Under the pieces are notes generated by a model that did no database searches, was not told the origin of the DNA, and saw only the letters and a list, made by a program, of their open reading frames with translations. Positions 23,026 through 35,100 of a stretch of 64,000 bases of DNA are shown here, piece after piece. The position numbers and the translations under genes are program-made. Source of the stretch: Saccharum officinarum. Its lineage: Eukaryota; Streptophyta; Magnoliopsida; Poales; Poaceae. The stretch lies in contig CM036188.1 in the NCBI GenBank assembly GCA_020631735.1, positions 17,898,214-17,962,213 on the forward strand, given 5' to 3'. Position 1 is the stretch's first letter; every line of letters starts with the position of its first letter.

Positions 23026-23897
23026 GGCTACAAGAAAACCCCAGCGACCGGTGACTACTTCATCTACAACGCGGGTGCCGCCGCCTCCGCCGCCACCGCT
23101 GGTGCACCATGCACGGCTGCACGCCCGCCGTCCTTGTATCTTCTCCCACCGTTTACTTCAGCCAAGCGGTGGTGGGAGTGCCTGGATATAACTATATAAG
23201 TGCCAATGGCCTCGTGTGCCGCGGCGAGGCCCAGTTCGTGGTGGCGCAGCTCAAGATGGTGTGGGTGAACGGCGACGTAGGGCCTAACAAGGCGGCCGAG
23301 CTCCTCCTTTTCCGTGACGGCCAGTGGCGTGTCGTCAAGCGGCCGCGGATCGTCCACGACCACGGTGAAGACGGGGACATGTTCATGGCCCTGTGGGCGC
23401 CACAGGCCGTCGTGCCCCTCGGCGGCGACGACGGGCGGCTGCTCTGCTAGGTCGACTTCTCTCGCGGCGTCGTCTTCTCCGACGTGCTCGACCATACTCC
23501 TACGCTGCGGTACATGCCGTATCCCATGGAGGCGATGCAGGACAGACGCGTCGTGTGCACCAACGCTCGCGGCATGGTGAAGTTGGTCAGTGTCTCATCA
23601 CTCTCATGCCGCGGCTGCTCTGACGACGAGCTTGCCACTGCCGTCTTCGTCGACACCTGGACCCTGAAGACGGATGAGATGGGTTGGTTTTTTTTGGAGA
23701 CGGACACCACCATGTTCGACTCCACCGAGCTCTGGGCCCTCGCAAACACACCCGGGTTCGCGCGCTTCCACCTGGTGGTTTACCCTGTTGCGAGCATGTA
23801 CGGTGGAGGCCCGTGCGTGTCGAAGGCAAAGGGCCACCAACAAGTCTCACGCGTGATAGAGCACAGGGCCGGAATGACTCGACTGATGTATGTATAG
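23026..23897 (+). pseudogene. DUF1618-type protein gene fragment
   Basis: The recognisable start PATGDYFIYNAG (about 23044) shifts frame between 23160 and 23200, then continues as AQFVVAQLKMVW, ELLLFRDGQWRVVKR, a TAG at 23448-23450 and VDFSRGVVFSDVLDHTPTLRYMPYP. DUF1618 proteins are a large grass family of unknown function. The stop falls where related proteins have Trp (TGG to TAG). The sequence ends near 23897 after about 290 codons, shorter than usual for the family. Its left edge directly abuts the Harbinger transposase remnant, so the original start may be lost. High GC content contrasts with the AT-rich flanks. Confidence 0.7.
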
Positions 23898-24802
23898 GCT
23901 GCAGTGAACGGCAGAAGAAGCAGGTTCAGGAGAATTCAGTGCATGCATAGTGATTCGTTCAGGTAGGCCATCGGTAGAAAATGCTAGTCCAATTTTACCT
24001 CAACTACAGCCTGTAGTAAGTAAGAACCCTGGTGGTCAAACTTTTTATTCGTAATAAATGTTTTTTCAGCTTTAATAAGCTCTGTCCAGCAACTTCATTG
24101 ATGCACCGTTACAAGTTACAACAACTACATGGTTCTGAATAAAACTATCTGTTCTCAACTACGGGCAACATATATTATCGATAAAAACTAGATCCTGGAC
24201 GTGATAGTAGCAAGGTTCTAGGATTCGGGCCGAGAGGACCGAATTTCACTGAATTTGGCCCATTTCGGTGAGGCCCGAGATAAAACCGGACATCGCCAAC
24301 ACTTTGTTCTGATGGTGAGGATATGCATTCCTTGGAGGGTTTTTGCAGCAGATGTTCTTTCAAAGGAAACTAGATCTTGTTGTTTACGGCGAGCGACTTT
24401 TGCGGCCTTCAAAGCCTTGCTTGGTGAGGGCGTGCGATATTCAGGCTCCAACATATATTATTGGGTGATCGGAGGAAGAAAACGACCTAATTGGTGTTTG
24501 ACAATACTATTATTTTTTAGAGGTGGTTTTGTATCATGCTATCCATCTTTTGTGCTAGCCATTGTTATTCTTGATATATATCAGATATAAACACTCTTCA
24601 TAGCGTCTTTATAAAAAAGGTTAAATTAGATATATGCGATTATACATATCGTGTTTTTGAGTTATTCCATTAATATTTGTCATAGTAGAATGATGCCATT
24701 ACCACAATTCATTCTCCATCTGAGATACCCAACTTTGTACTATTTGTCATATTAGAATGATGTCATTCTTCACATGACAATTCATTCTCCGTCAGTGATC
24801 CA
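23898..24802. other. Intergenic, no gene recognised
   Basis: AT-rich stretch. Two related passages with AGAATGATG(T/C)CATT and ACAATTCATTCTCC near 24685 and 24755 suggest a small local duplication. No coding frame is convincing; the 60-111 codon frames around 24175-24590 match nothing I know. Confidence 0.6.
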
Positions 24803-25190
24803 CACTTGTAAATACATTTTCTGGGGCGGTTGCATTGCCACAGCCGTCCTTAAAACTAGTGCAGCTACCGCCACTGAAAATATATTTACAGGGGCGGTGT
24901 GCTTACTATACCGCCCCTGAAAATAGGTTTTTAGGGGCGGTTCTCCTACTTCAACCGCCCCTGAAAACGGATTTTAGGGGCGGTTCTCCTACTGCAACCG
25001 CCCCTGAAAAATACCATTTTCAGGGGCTGATATCCTAATGGAACCGCCCCTAGAAATGCTTTTCCAGGGATGGTTAAATGCCTGATGTTAAAAATGCTCT
25101 ATCTTTACAATCAATAGCATTGTAGCGGTTTTTCAAACTGCACCTGAAAACCGATTTTAACCGCCTCTACAAAGCTTTTCTGTACTAGTG
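24803..25190. mobile_element. Short non-autonomous CACTA-like element
   Basis: The right end reads as CACTAGTACAGAAAAG on the minus strand (25175-25190); the left end is a degenerate CACTTGTAAATAC at 24805. Between them alternate copies of AGGGGCGGTT and AACCGCCCCT, the subterminal motifs of a common grass CACTA family. No transposase is present. A 3-bp target duplication was not evident, so the left boundary is approximate. Confidence 0.55.
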
Positions 25191-25589
25191 GAGGATGCTG
25201 TCGAAGCCACTAGTGGTGACACCACCGTGGGTGCCACTGCTCTTGAAGGAGACCACAAGGTTGGCACCACTGTCTACACTTGGTCGCAGATCATTGTTGC
25301 CACTAGGGTTAACACTGTTGCCATGGATGAAAATCTGGTTAGCTGACCGGCTACCCTCAACTAGAGAGTGGTGATGTAGGTCGCCGTCACCAGTGGAGGA
25401 AGGGGACATTGCAAACCTGGATCTAGGAATAGGTGGGGGTGGTGATCTAGGGGGGCCATCACAACTGGTAGGGTTCGATTGATGCAGGGCAGCTGGTAGG
25501 TATTAGATCTATATACACCCCTATTTCCGAAAGAAAGACATAAGCAAACTTAAAAGTAGTATCCAAGATATATTGTCAATGACTCTCTG

Positions 25590-25914
25590 GTATGTCTCTG
25601 GCTGCATGCATCATGTCATCCCACAAGACACATGAAACAAAAAGGTAGGCTCAACTAACTTGATGAGACAAACTACTATGAAAGCAGAAACTGATAGATA
25701 AAATAAAAAATATTACTCATTTACTCAAAGCATCTATTGTTTGAGTTGAAACACTACAAATTCTGTTGATTAACGACAGAGTGAAAATTGTCCATAGAAT
25801 ACCATTAATTTGTTATAGATATATAGAGTGGAAAAATTAGATTGAGTATGCTGATGGTAAAGATAGAGTGGAAAAGTCAGCTTGTCCCTCACTCTACCCC
25901 TTCTCCACATGCAG
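25590..25914. repeat. Diverged direct repeat, unit A
   Basis: Shares ordered blocks with 26240-26475: CATGCATCA, CCCACAAGA, GATGAGA..AACT, CAAATTCTGTTGA, and a pyrimidine-rich end with TTCTCCAC. It contains about 100 bp more than unit B. Confidence 0.45.
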
Positions 25915-26239
25915 ATGATGCGAACATAGCAGAATAATCAGATGGACCGATATCTAAATCTCTAAACCGTTTTGATGGTACTATGCCCATGGAAGCAATA
26001 TAAAACTAATAGATTTGTGATGCTTTCATGATGTGTGCGACAATAACTTTGTTGGTAACTAATTCAAGATTTACTTAATCAAAATATTAACATAAAATAC
26101 ATAGTAATAGCTATTAGCTTGTGTACTTACTTAGATAAACAATAAAAACATACAAGAAACATAACCATGTAATTGAAGACATGACCCAACTTGGAAGCAA
26201 GGTCTACTAGAAACCCTTTATTGCACATAGTTTCAGTCT

Positions 26240-26475
26240 CATATGTCTGCATCTTAACTCCATGCATCACCTCCCCCACAAGAGACTCAAAATTTAAAAG
26301 GTGGATTAAAGTAACTAGATGAGATGAACTGTTATCATGGAAAGAAACAAGAAACAAGGCCTAGTCACTGACACCTAGTATTTCTTTGTCTGGATCGAAA
26401 GAGAACAAATTCTGTTGACGGAATAGTGGGAAAAATGAGCTTGAGTCCCCCACACTTTACCTCTTTTCCACGTTT
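26240..26475. repeat. Diverged direct repeat, unit B
   Basis: Partner of 25590-25914 with the same blocks in the same order and spacing apart from indels. Origin unknown; it could be an old local duplication or two copies of one small mobile element. Confidence 0.45.
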
Positions 26476-27028
26476 GGACTATGTAGAAATTATTTTCTAG
26501 CATGACAGCAACAAAAATTGGTGAATGGAACAAATACATACAATTATCAGTGCAAAATAAAAAGGAGGTCAAACAAAGCTACACTGCAGTGGAGGAAAAA
26601 AGAAAAAGATAGCCTTGGAGTTAGTTATGAAGGAAGCTATGAATAACCAATGGACATCGTGTCTATTGATCTAGCAGATTACCAAGTTAGTATTGTAGAA
26701 AACATAACTAGCTAGTGCCACCCCATTTGACCCACTAGGAACCCATATAACATAACACCTAAGGGGCTGCAAAAAAATTAGATTTGAAGGTCACCAAAGA
26801 GGAATGATCATACAAAATCAAGTGGTTGAGGGGAGGGGATAAGTTATAAACTTCATGGGTTTTAGGGGAGAGGCTATCTAGGGGGCTTTTTAATCATATC
26901 TTTTTAGGCACACACTGGATGGTGGGGACCAAAAAAAGGGGAGGACGAAAAATGTGTGGAGGGATAGTGACGTAGGAGAGTTGATAAAGATGAGTTACCC
27001 TCACGCAAGGTAACAGCCGCCTTCCACC

Positions 27029-27035
27029 TATAAAT
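27029..27035 (+). promoter_or_regulatory. Probable TATA box of the NAC gene
   Basis: TATAAAT in a CT-rich context, 99 bp before the ATG at 27134. The spacing suits a short 5' untranslated region. Confidence 0.55.
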
Positions 27036-27133
27036 GTCCCTTTCCCACACTTCTATATCCATCACCAAATAATCTCAAATAAAGCTCACCATATCTAGAG
27101 TAGAGCCCACCATTCACCCAACTGTGCACATCC

Positions 27134-28702
27134 ATGGATTTCTCTAAGCCCACAGCAAGTGAAGCCTCTGTGGAGCTCAAGGCAGGGTACAAGTTTAAAC
27201 CTACTGAAGAGGAGATCGTGATGTGCTACCTTCGTCCTCGTGCAGTGAATGAACCACTCCCCTCAACGGTCATTGTTGATGTGGATATCCTAAACTGCAA
27301 CCCTTGGGACCTAGTACCAGGTCATGCGCACATACACCAACCTTTCCCTACAAATACATCTATAAGTTCCTTTTTAATTTCATTTGATTGCTCCTGCTAC
27401 ACTCTGATCTAATCTGATCTATGTATGACTAAAATTCCCTTATTGGTTTTCTTGTTTTATTGCTGTATGTACACAGAAGGATCTGTGGATAAATACTTCT
27501 TTTGTCAAAGAGTACAAAGATGGCCACATGGAAACAGGTACAATCGTGCAGCAGGTGATGGACACCGGAGGGCATCGGGTAAGGACGTGCCCATCTTTAG
27601 CAATATCATCAATGGTGGAATGCCTTTGATGGTTGGGCTAAAGAAAACACTGGTGTTCTACCTTGGCAAGGCAGCAGCTGGTGAGAACACAGAATGGGTC
27701 ATGCAAGAATATAGCCTTGTTCAAGCCGGCCTCACACCCTGTCCAGTGATTAGTCCCAATGGAACCAACAACCTAGGAGAACACAGCTGTGATGCAGTGG
27801 CAATCACAAAGGTATACTGACTCAAAATCCAAAGAATTTTGTTCTTGAATACTATTGGTTGCATGTCAATTAGGAGGAGGGGGGGGGGGGGGGGGGGTGG
27901 GGGGGATACATGATAATCTGCATGGTTTAAGAGTGAATGTTACTACTTGGTCCGGCAAAATTTCTTGTGTGGGGAAATAGTTATAGTTAGTTGTGCTTGG
28001 GCGGGATTCTTCGAAGATTCAAAATATTGATGTAAAAAGGAGTTCATTGTCAGTTTGCTCTCGAAAGTAAGCTTGACTAGTTCGGCCAACAACATGTGTC
28101 GGTAACTTGTTTCTTGTGGAATTGTTGATGTAACATCTCAAACATTGGGCCTACATCCTAACATAGAGTTGTTTATAGAGAACATCTAAAAACTATCTGA
28201 TTCAATAACCTTCATCATTTTGACTAGTGAGAAAGACAGATAATAAAAAAATCATTCATGCTGTCCAATTTGGTCAGTTGTAAAATTAGTAAAACAACAT
28301 TAGTATTCACCATGTTTTACCCATTTTCACCTAAAATGACACTGCATAACAAATAGTTTTGTGAACTCTCTGTAGAAAAAGGATAATCTCTCTGAAGCTC
28401 TCTCCAATGCTACTACAAGTGTGCCCAAGGTTGTTCCTGTCATGATTAATCCAGATGACTCTTGGGTTGTTTGTCGCATCTACAAGAAGAAGAAGAAGCA
28501 TGCACCACGTGCCACTTCCCAGGGTTACAACATTGCAGATGGAGGGCAGGTCCGCTTCTTTAACTTCCTTCGGCAGGGTAATTCAGAGGGAACTTCTAGC
28601 TCAGGCAACCTCAGTGACCTACCAATAGAGAAGGCAAAGGATAATAATGAGTGTAGGGGCGGAACCAACGACAAAGATGATACAAATGAAGCAGGGAAGT
28701 AA
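27134..28702 (+). CDS. NAC-domain transcription factor, three exons, divergent
   Basis: Exons 27134-27320, 27477-27811 and 28376-28702 join with GT-AG introns in frame to 282 codons plus TAA. The NAC DNA-binding domain is complete. Subdomain A is GYKFKPTEEEIVMCYL (residues 19-34) and B includes PWDLVP. C includes KYFFCQRVQRWPHGNR and NRAAGDGHRRASGKD (68-99). D is VGLKKTLVFYLGKAAAGENTEWVMQEYSL (115-143; first part VGLKKTLVFYLGKA), and E is DDSWVVCRIYKKKKK (201-215), a likely nuclear localisation signal. Subdomain C has GHRRASGKD where most NACs have GYWKATGKD or similar, so DNA contacts may differ. The C-terminus is short (about 67 residues), Ser/Asn/Asp-rich. No stops or frameshifts; intron positions are those usual for NAC genes. 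Target genes cannot be told from sequence. Confidence 0.88.
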
Positions 28703-30136
28703 TTTATGTTGGCAGCAATAGTGCTGTAGAGTGGGCAATGACATTATGTAATAAGGTGTTGGAGTTAAACTTTAAGAGGTTACCACCAGTAGAGTTTCGT
28801 TCAGTTAAGTTTATTTCAAGTAATAATGTACCGGCAGACTTTGGTCTGTACAGTCTCAAATGTTTTATGTCACTAAGATATTAAAACATATATTGAAGCT
28901 GTGGTTTTCATTATTGGAAATACTTTGTTTAGTATATATCCTAAAGATACATATGAAGTTCACATTGCCTTTTTGTATTATGTTTGTTAATTATAGAAAT
29001 TTTCTTTTTGTTTATCTTTGTTAACTGTTATTTTTGTTTATAGGATCATAAAAGTATACCAAGAATACTTGATTATCCTAAAAGCTTGACAAGATTAGAC
29101 ATGGTAAAAGGACCTAGTGCAAATGCATGTAAACTCACCTCATGCCAAGTGTTCTATTTTTCATTTTAGGACATTAATTACACCAACAAAATAACACTAA
29201 TTAATCATTTCTTACCAAGCTACATGTTTTCATGCTCTGGGCCTCATCACCCACAGGATGCCTACTTTACTCAAGGAAACAGAAACAAGCACAAAAATAG
29301 TGCCATAGACAAGGGGAGGAAATTGAAATTTGTGATAAAAAGGGCAAACGGCTAAATAAAGATAGAGAAAACAATACAACACCCATCTTAGTAATTTTTT
29401 GTTCCTATCTATCAATACTTTATTATAAGATATCTATACGTGTGATGTGTAAGAGTGTTTAGATAAAGAAAAACATGCATGGGACAAGAGTGATGAGTCA
29501 TTACACTATGTCGTGCAGTATGCACAAGAAAAGAAGGGCGAGATAGGGGCTAGCTAATCATGATTTGGCAAAAAATGTGAATAGCCTAAAATATAGGGAA
29601 TTTGGGTAGTGCATGGCCATCGTACTACAAGCCATCCACACACATTCATTTTGGACAACAAACAAAACCACAGCCTGGCAGCAGATAGCATTTGCTTCAC
29701 TGAACATATTGCACGTCATATTTGCTTCATTGAACATACTACCTTCCCCTCTTTTGTTTGACGTTGGATGCTTTGGTCACTTGCAAATATAATGACTAAA
29801 CATGCACAAGAATCATAGAGCATGTATATAGCATGATGAAGAACTAGCTTCTGTATTCTAGCACCACTGCTGGTGTATGTGACATACTACTCAAGGAAAT
29901 TGGTAATAAAAGGAAATTTTGAAATATTTTTGGTTGAAATTGCCAAATTATGAAACCTATTTGTTACTATTTTAAAATCATATAATTGCATAATGCAGAA
30001 CCATATATATTGTTTTGCATTTAGCAGACCCATATTATTATTGCCTAATTTTGTCCATATTACTGTCCAGTTCATAACCATTTTATTTTTTGCTAAGTAA
30101 GTACAATGTCTTATCTAATGCCTGTCAATGCTAGTA
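28703..30136. other. Region downstream of the NAC gene, no gene recognised
   Basis: AT-rich 3' flank including the NAC 3' untranslated region (from 28703). No coding frame or transposon end is convincing. Contig 2 ends at 30136. Confidence 0.6.
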
Positions 30137-30236
30137 NNNNNNNNNNNNNNNNNNNNNNNNNNNNNNNNNNNNNNNNNNNNNNNNNNNNNNNNNNNNNNNN
30201 NNNNNNNNNNNNNNNNNNNNNNNNNNNNNNNNNNNN
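30137..30236. other. Assembly gap (100 N)
   Basis: Exactly 100 N between contig 2 and contig 3. The sequence right of it restarts inside the Harbinger transposase already seen at 22333, on the opposite strand. Confidence 0.99.
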
Positions 30237-30774
30237 CCCACTATCATTTTATAAGTTGTTGCTTCGAACGACCTTTGATATGGCATGCCTTTTTTGAATG
30301 CCGGGTCTCATAATGACATCAATGTCTTTCACCGGTCTTCTTTATATGCAAACCTGGCAGAGGGTAGAGCTCCAGAGGTGAACTACACCATTAATGGCCA
30401 TGATTACACTATAGGTTATTATCTAGCAGATGGTATATACCCTCATGGGCTACTTTAGTGAAGTCATCTCTCTTCCTATAGAGAACGAGAAGAAATATTT
30501 TGCCAAAGCACAAGAAGCAGCGAGGAAGGATGTCGAAAGAGCTTTTGGGGTTCTGCAATCTAGGTTCGCCATTGTTTGAGGACCAACTCGCTTGTGGGAT
30601 ACTGAGACACTTGGATTGATCATGAAGGCTTGTGTGATCATGCATAATATGATTGTTGAAGATGAAGGATTCGTCGACCCTACTAAGCGGTTCGATTACG
30701 GTGGTCAATATGTGGAACCTTCTCGTGTGGCGGGCTACTCGAACACTTGCTGAATTGATTGATGCACATAAATA
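30237..30774 (+). pseudogene. PIF/Harbinger transposase, C-terminal part (contig 3 version)
   Basis: Reverse complement of 22333-21795, cut at the 5' side by the gap. It carries the second Asp (GSHNDINVF, about 30310) and the Glu region (KDVERAFGVLQSRF, about 30530) of the DDE domain. It has small indels relative to contig 2 (for example near 30446 and 30727). The following 30775-31191 is Harbinger 3' sequence without a gene. Confidence 0.75.
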
Positions 30775-31191
30775 GATCAGAGACCAGGAAACACATTTCT
30801 AGTTAAAAGAAGACCTCATCGAGCACCTATGGAACCATCATCTAGATTATATTAGCTACATAGTATTTTCAATAAATTGTTATGATCAGTTTATGTTTTC
30901 ACTCAAGTGTAATAAACACTTTTTTACAAGTGTTTAATTGGTGCATTGTTTATTTCATCTTGGTATATACTGTTTTTTTCTAGTGTAATAAACCTTTGAC
31001 GAGTAGCTAGCAGTATCATTCAGTACCATTCAAGTGTAATAACCTTTGACGAGTAGGTAGCAGACAAGAAAAAGGCAGCACCAGTTTCATTCAGTAGGAG
31101 CTGTACACACACAAGAAGCAGCAGCTAGCAGTACCATGCACGATCACAAGCACCTGGACCTGAACCTGCTGCAGTACTGTGCAAGCCAAGG

Positions 31192-32118
31192 TGATGGGAT
31201 CGTGATTCCCGATCTTCCGTCAGGTAGAAGGTAACTATCGTTTAGGCGGAGAGTGACACACCAATCCGGCTTCAGATCGAAAGACCGAACCCTGCAATCT
31301 TAGCACCACAACTCCTCTGGTTATCAACCGTGTCTCCAACCGGTTGACCACGCCACGAAGGCTAATCCCTGCCTGCGAAACGAAGAACACAAGCAAGAAC
31401 TCGAAAGAACGCAGCTCAAGATTTGGACAAACTGCAGATGAATGATTAAGTTCTCAAAGTGGGGTCTCACAAACCGATGAATCGGCGACTGTCAATGGAC
31501 AGATTTGATCTAAGCAAAACCCAAAACCTAATGACGGCAGAGGCACATGAATATAAAGGTCTTAGGGTCGCCGCCTACCCTGGACGCGCCCCCCTAATGG
31601 GCTCAAAGACGATACACGGTCCATTGGACCAAATACGGTGACGCAGCACCTGGACAGAATCTAGACACTGACTTGTTTTGACAATTACTGTAGATTCCGA
31701 AGAGCTTTTGACGTGAGACCACTTGGATTGGCTTCCTTATCAAATTATCTTTTCAACCATATGTGGATCATCGAAAACGGAGTCCGAACGCGTCCTGGGT
31801 GACCAGTTCAAGGCAGACTGGTCCTAAAAACCGAAGCAGACTCGAAATCATGTTGGGCGGGCCTCCGACTTCTATTGGACGTCCTAGCTGGTCATCATCG
31901 CCTCCACCACTTCCTCTAAGTTCCTCATGACCCTCTCCAATATTCCTAATTAATATAACATCGTTAGGTAGCAATCTATTCTCAAAAGTATAAAAAGGAT
32001 CACTTAAGAACGAGCTCACCTCTAAATTAAGTTATCGTTTCGGGCTCGGGTCATTGGACCTCCTTGCATAATGGATGGAGGAACAGCGGGTGCATCTGAA
32101 GGAGTGATGTCCTCATCA
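31192..32118 (-). repeat. Gypsy 3' LTR (contig 3 version)
   Basis: 927 bp. At 31903-31920 and 32011-32016 it carries bases typical of the 5' LTR, while neighbouring diagnostic sites are 3'-LTR-like, so it is a mosaic compared with 20442-21372. It also lacks single bases in homopolymers near 31858 and 32037. Confidence 0.85.
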
Positions 32119-35100
32119 TCCTCCCCCTCTTGAAATGGAGTCATTCTCGACTCAAGCTCATCTTCTTCTCCCAAGTAAGGTGTTAAATCTGCAATGTTAA
32201 AAGTAGGACTAACCCCGAACTTGGGTGGCAACTCAAGCTTGTATGCATTATCATTTATTTTCTCAATTATCTTATAAGGACCTGCAGTTCTTGGCATTAA
32301 TTTAGACTTACGCATATCTAGAAATCTTTCTTTTCTCAAATGTAGCTAAACTAAATCACCTGGATCAAGTTTAAGTTCTTTTCTTCCCTCACTACCAGCA
32401 ACCCTATATTTTTCATTCATCTTTTCAATATTTATTTTAGTTGTTTCATGCAACTTACGAATAAAATCAGCGCGACTCCTAGCATCAATATGTGTTCTCT
32501 CAGAGGTAGGTAAAGGCAAAAGATCAATAGGATCATGGGGATTAAAGCCATACACTACCTGGAAAGGACTTACCTTTGTGGTGGAATGTTCCGCCATATT
32601 ATATGCAAACACCACATGGGGCAAACACTCTTCCCACATCTTGAGGTTGCGCTTCAAAATGGCTCTCAACATGGTGGACAATGTACGATTCACGACCTCA
32701 GTTTGTCCATCAGTTTGGGGATGACAAGTTGTAGAAAACAACAGCTTTGTCCTCAATTTATTCCACAAAGTGCGCCAGAAGTGACTCAAGAATTTTGCAT
32801 CTCAATCTGAAACAATAGTAGACGGCATACCATGCAAGCGAACAATTTTTTGAAAGAACAGGTCAGCAATATGAACAACATCGTCCCTTTTGTGACAAGC
32901 AATAAAATGTGCCATCTTAGAAAAATGATCAACGACCACAAAAATACTATCCCTCCCCCTCTTAGTCCTTGGTAATCCCAAAACGAAGTTCATAGAAATA
33001 TCAGCCCAAGGAATAGAAGGAACAGGAAGAGGCAAGTACAAACCATGTGGGTTCAACCGCGACTTAGCTTTTTGGCACGTGGTACATCGGCCTACAAATC
33101 GCCCAACATCTCGCCTTATCTTAGGCCAAAAGAAGTGTGTGGACAGCACCTCCTCCGTCTTTTTGGCACCAAAATGCCCCATCAATCCGCCGCCATGCGC
33201 CTCCTGCAACAACAATAGTCGAACGGAACCAACTGGAATGCATAGGCGGTTAGCTCTAAACAAAAACCCATCCTGTAGCATATATTTGTTCCATGTATGT
33301 CCCTCTTTACAATGTTCCATCACATCTCTAAATTCAACATCATTTGCATATTGTTCCTTAATGGTTTCAAGCCCAAAGATACGACAATCAAGTTGGGACA
33401 GCATAGCATATCGTCTAGATAAGGAATCAGCAATAATATTATCCTTCCCTTTCTTGTGTTTGATGACATAAGGGAAAGATTCGATAAATTCAGCCCACTT
33501 TGCATGTCTACGGTTCAATTTGTTTTAAGTTCTTAGGTGTTTTAGTGATTCATGATCAGAGTGAATAACAAATTCTTTAGGCCATAAATAATGTTGTCAC
33601 GTTTCTAACGTTCGAACAAGAGCATATAATTCTTTGTCATACATGGAATAATTAAGAGCAGGCCCACTTAACTTTTCACTAAAATAAGCAACTGGTTTAC
33701 CTTCTTGCATCAATACACCACCAATGCCAACTCCACTAGCATCACATTCTAACTCAAAAATCTTACTAAAATTAGGAAGTTGTAACAATGGCGCGTGAGT
33801 AAGCTTGTCCTTCAAAAGAGCAAAGGACGCTTCTTGTTCTTTACCCAATAGAACGCAACCCCCTTCTTTGTCAACTCATTCAGCGGGGCTGCAATGGTGC
33901 TGAAATCCTTCACAAAGCGGCGGTAAAATCCAGCAAGTCCATGAAAGCTCCACACTTGGGTCACCGTCGTCGGCGTTGGCCAACTCCGTATGGCTTGCAC
34001 TTTGGCTTCATCTACCTCAATTCCCTGCGAGGTCACAACATAGCCAAGAAACAAAACTCGTTCGGTGCAAAAAAGTGCACTTCTCGAGGTTACCAAATAA
34101 ACGTGCAGCCCGCAAAACATCAAAAATAGCACGAAGATGATGGAGATGTTTAGTTAAAGACTTGTTGTATATCAAGATATCATCAAAATAAACCACCACA
34201 AATTTGCCAATGAATGAACGTAAAACCTCGTTCATTAATCTCATAAAAGTGTTAGGTGCATTAGTTAACCCAAAAGGCATGACTAACCACTCATACAAGC
34301 CGAACTTAGTTTTGAAAGCAGTTTTTCATTCATCACCTAATTTCATTCTTATCTGGTGGTATCCACTTCTCAAATCGACCTTAGAAAAATTTATAGAACC
34401 ACTTAACTCATCAAGCATGTCATCTAATCTAGGAATAGGATGACGATACCTTATTGTAATATTGTTAATGGCTCTACAATCCACACACATGCGCCAACTA
34501 CCATCTTTTTTTGAACCAAAATAACTGGCACAGCACAAGGACTAAGGCTCTCACGTACATACCCGCGGTCCAAAAGATCTTGGACTTGGCGCTGAATCTC
34601 ATTTGTCTCCTCGGGGTTGGCTCTATAAGCAGCTCGGTTTGGCAAGGCCGCTCCAGGAATCAAGTCAATCTAGTGCTCAATGCCTCGAATAGGTGGAAGT
34701 CCCGGAGGTATCTCAGTCGGAAACACATCACTATACTCCTGCAAAAGGTTAGTGACAGAAGGTGGCAGAGTGCTAAAAATATCATCAGTCAAAAATAAAG
34801 CATCTTTGCATACCAAGGCATAGCACACATCATTAATCTCTGCTAAGTCAAGCTTAGTAGCAAACATCACTGGATTTTTTAATTTAGTTACATGCTGATT
34901 TCCAGTTTTAGCAGAAACTTGTTTAGATTCACTAGCTATTCTCTCTTTTTCAACTTGTACAATTTGAGCAGGAGTCATGGGTTGTAAAGTAATCTTTTGC
35001 CCATTATGCATAAGAGTATATGTATTACTTCTACCATGATGGATAGCATTATTGTCATATTCCCAAGGTCAACCCAACAAAAGAGAGCAAGCTTGCATGG

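Larger units (their letters stand above)
25191..27028. other. Region upstream of the NAC gene, no intact gene
   Basis: A 74-codon minus-strand frame at 25185-25409 (Ser/Gly-rich) matches no family I recognise. The rest is AT-rich and contains the two diverged repeat units listed separately. It presumably includes distal promoter sequence of the NAC gene, but no specific element can be claimed. Confidence 0.5.

Noticed and set aside
25185..25409. 74-codon minus-strand frame next to the small CACTA-like element
   Set aside because: Starts with a plausible Met but has no recognisable motif and no supporting exon structure; kept only as a remark.
22334..30236. Inverted repeat loop as a biological palindrome or an inversion around the NAC gene
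   Set aside because: Arms begin exactly at assembly gaps and form a dovetail overlap, so an assembly cause is far more likely.
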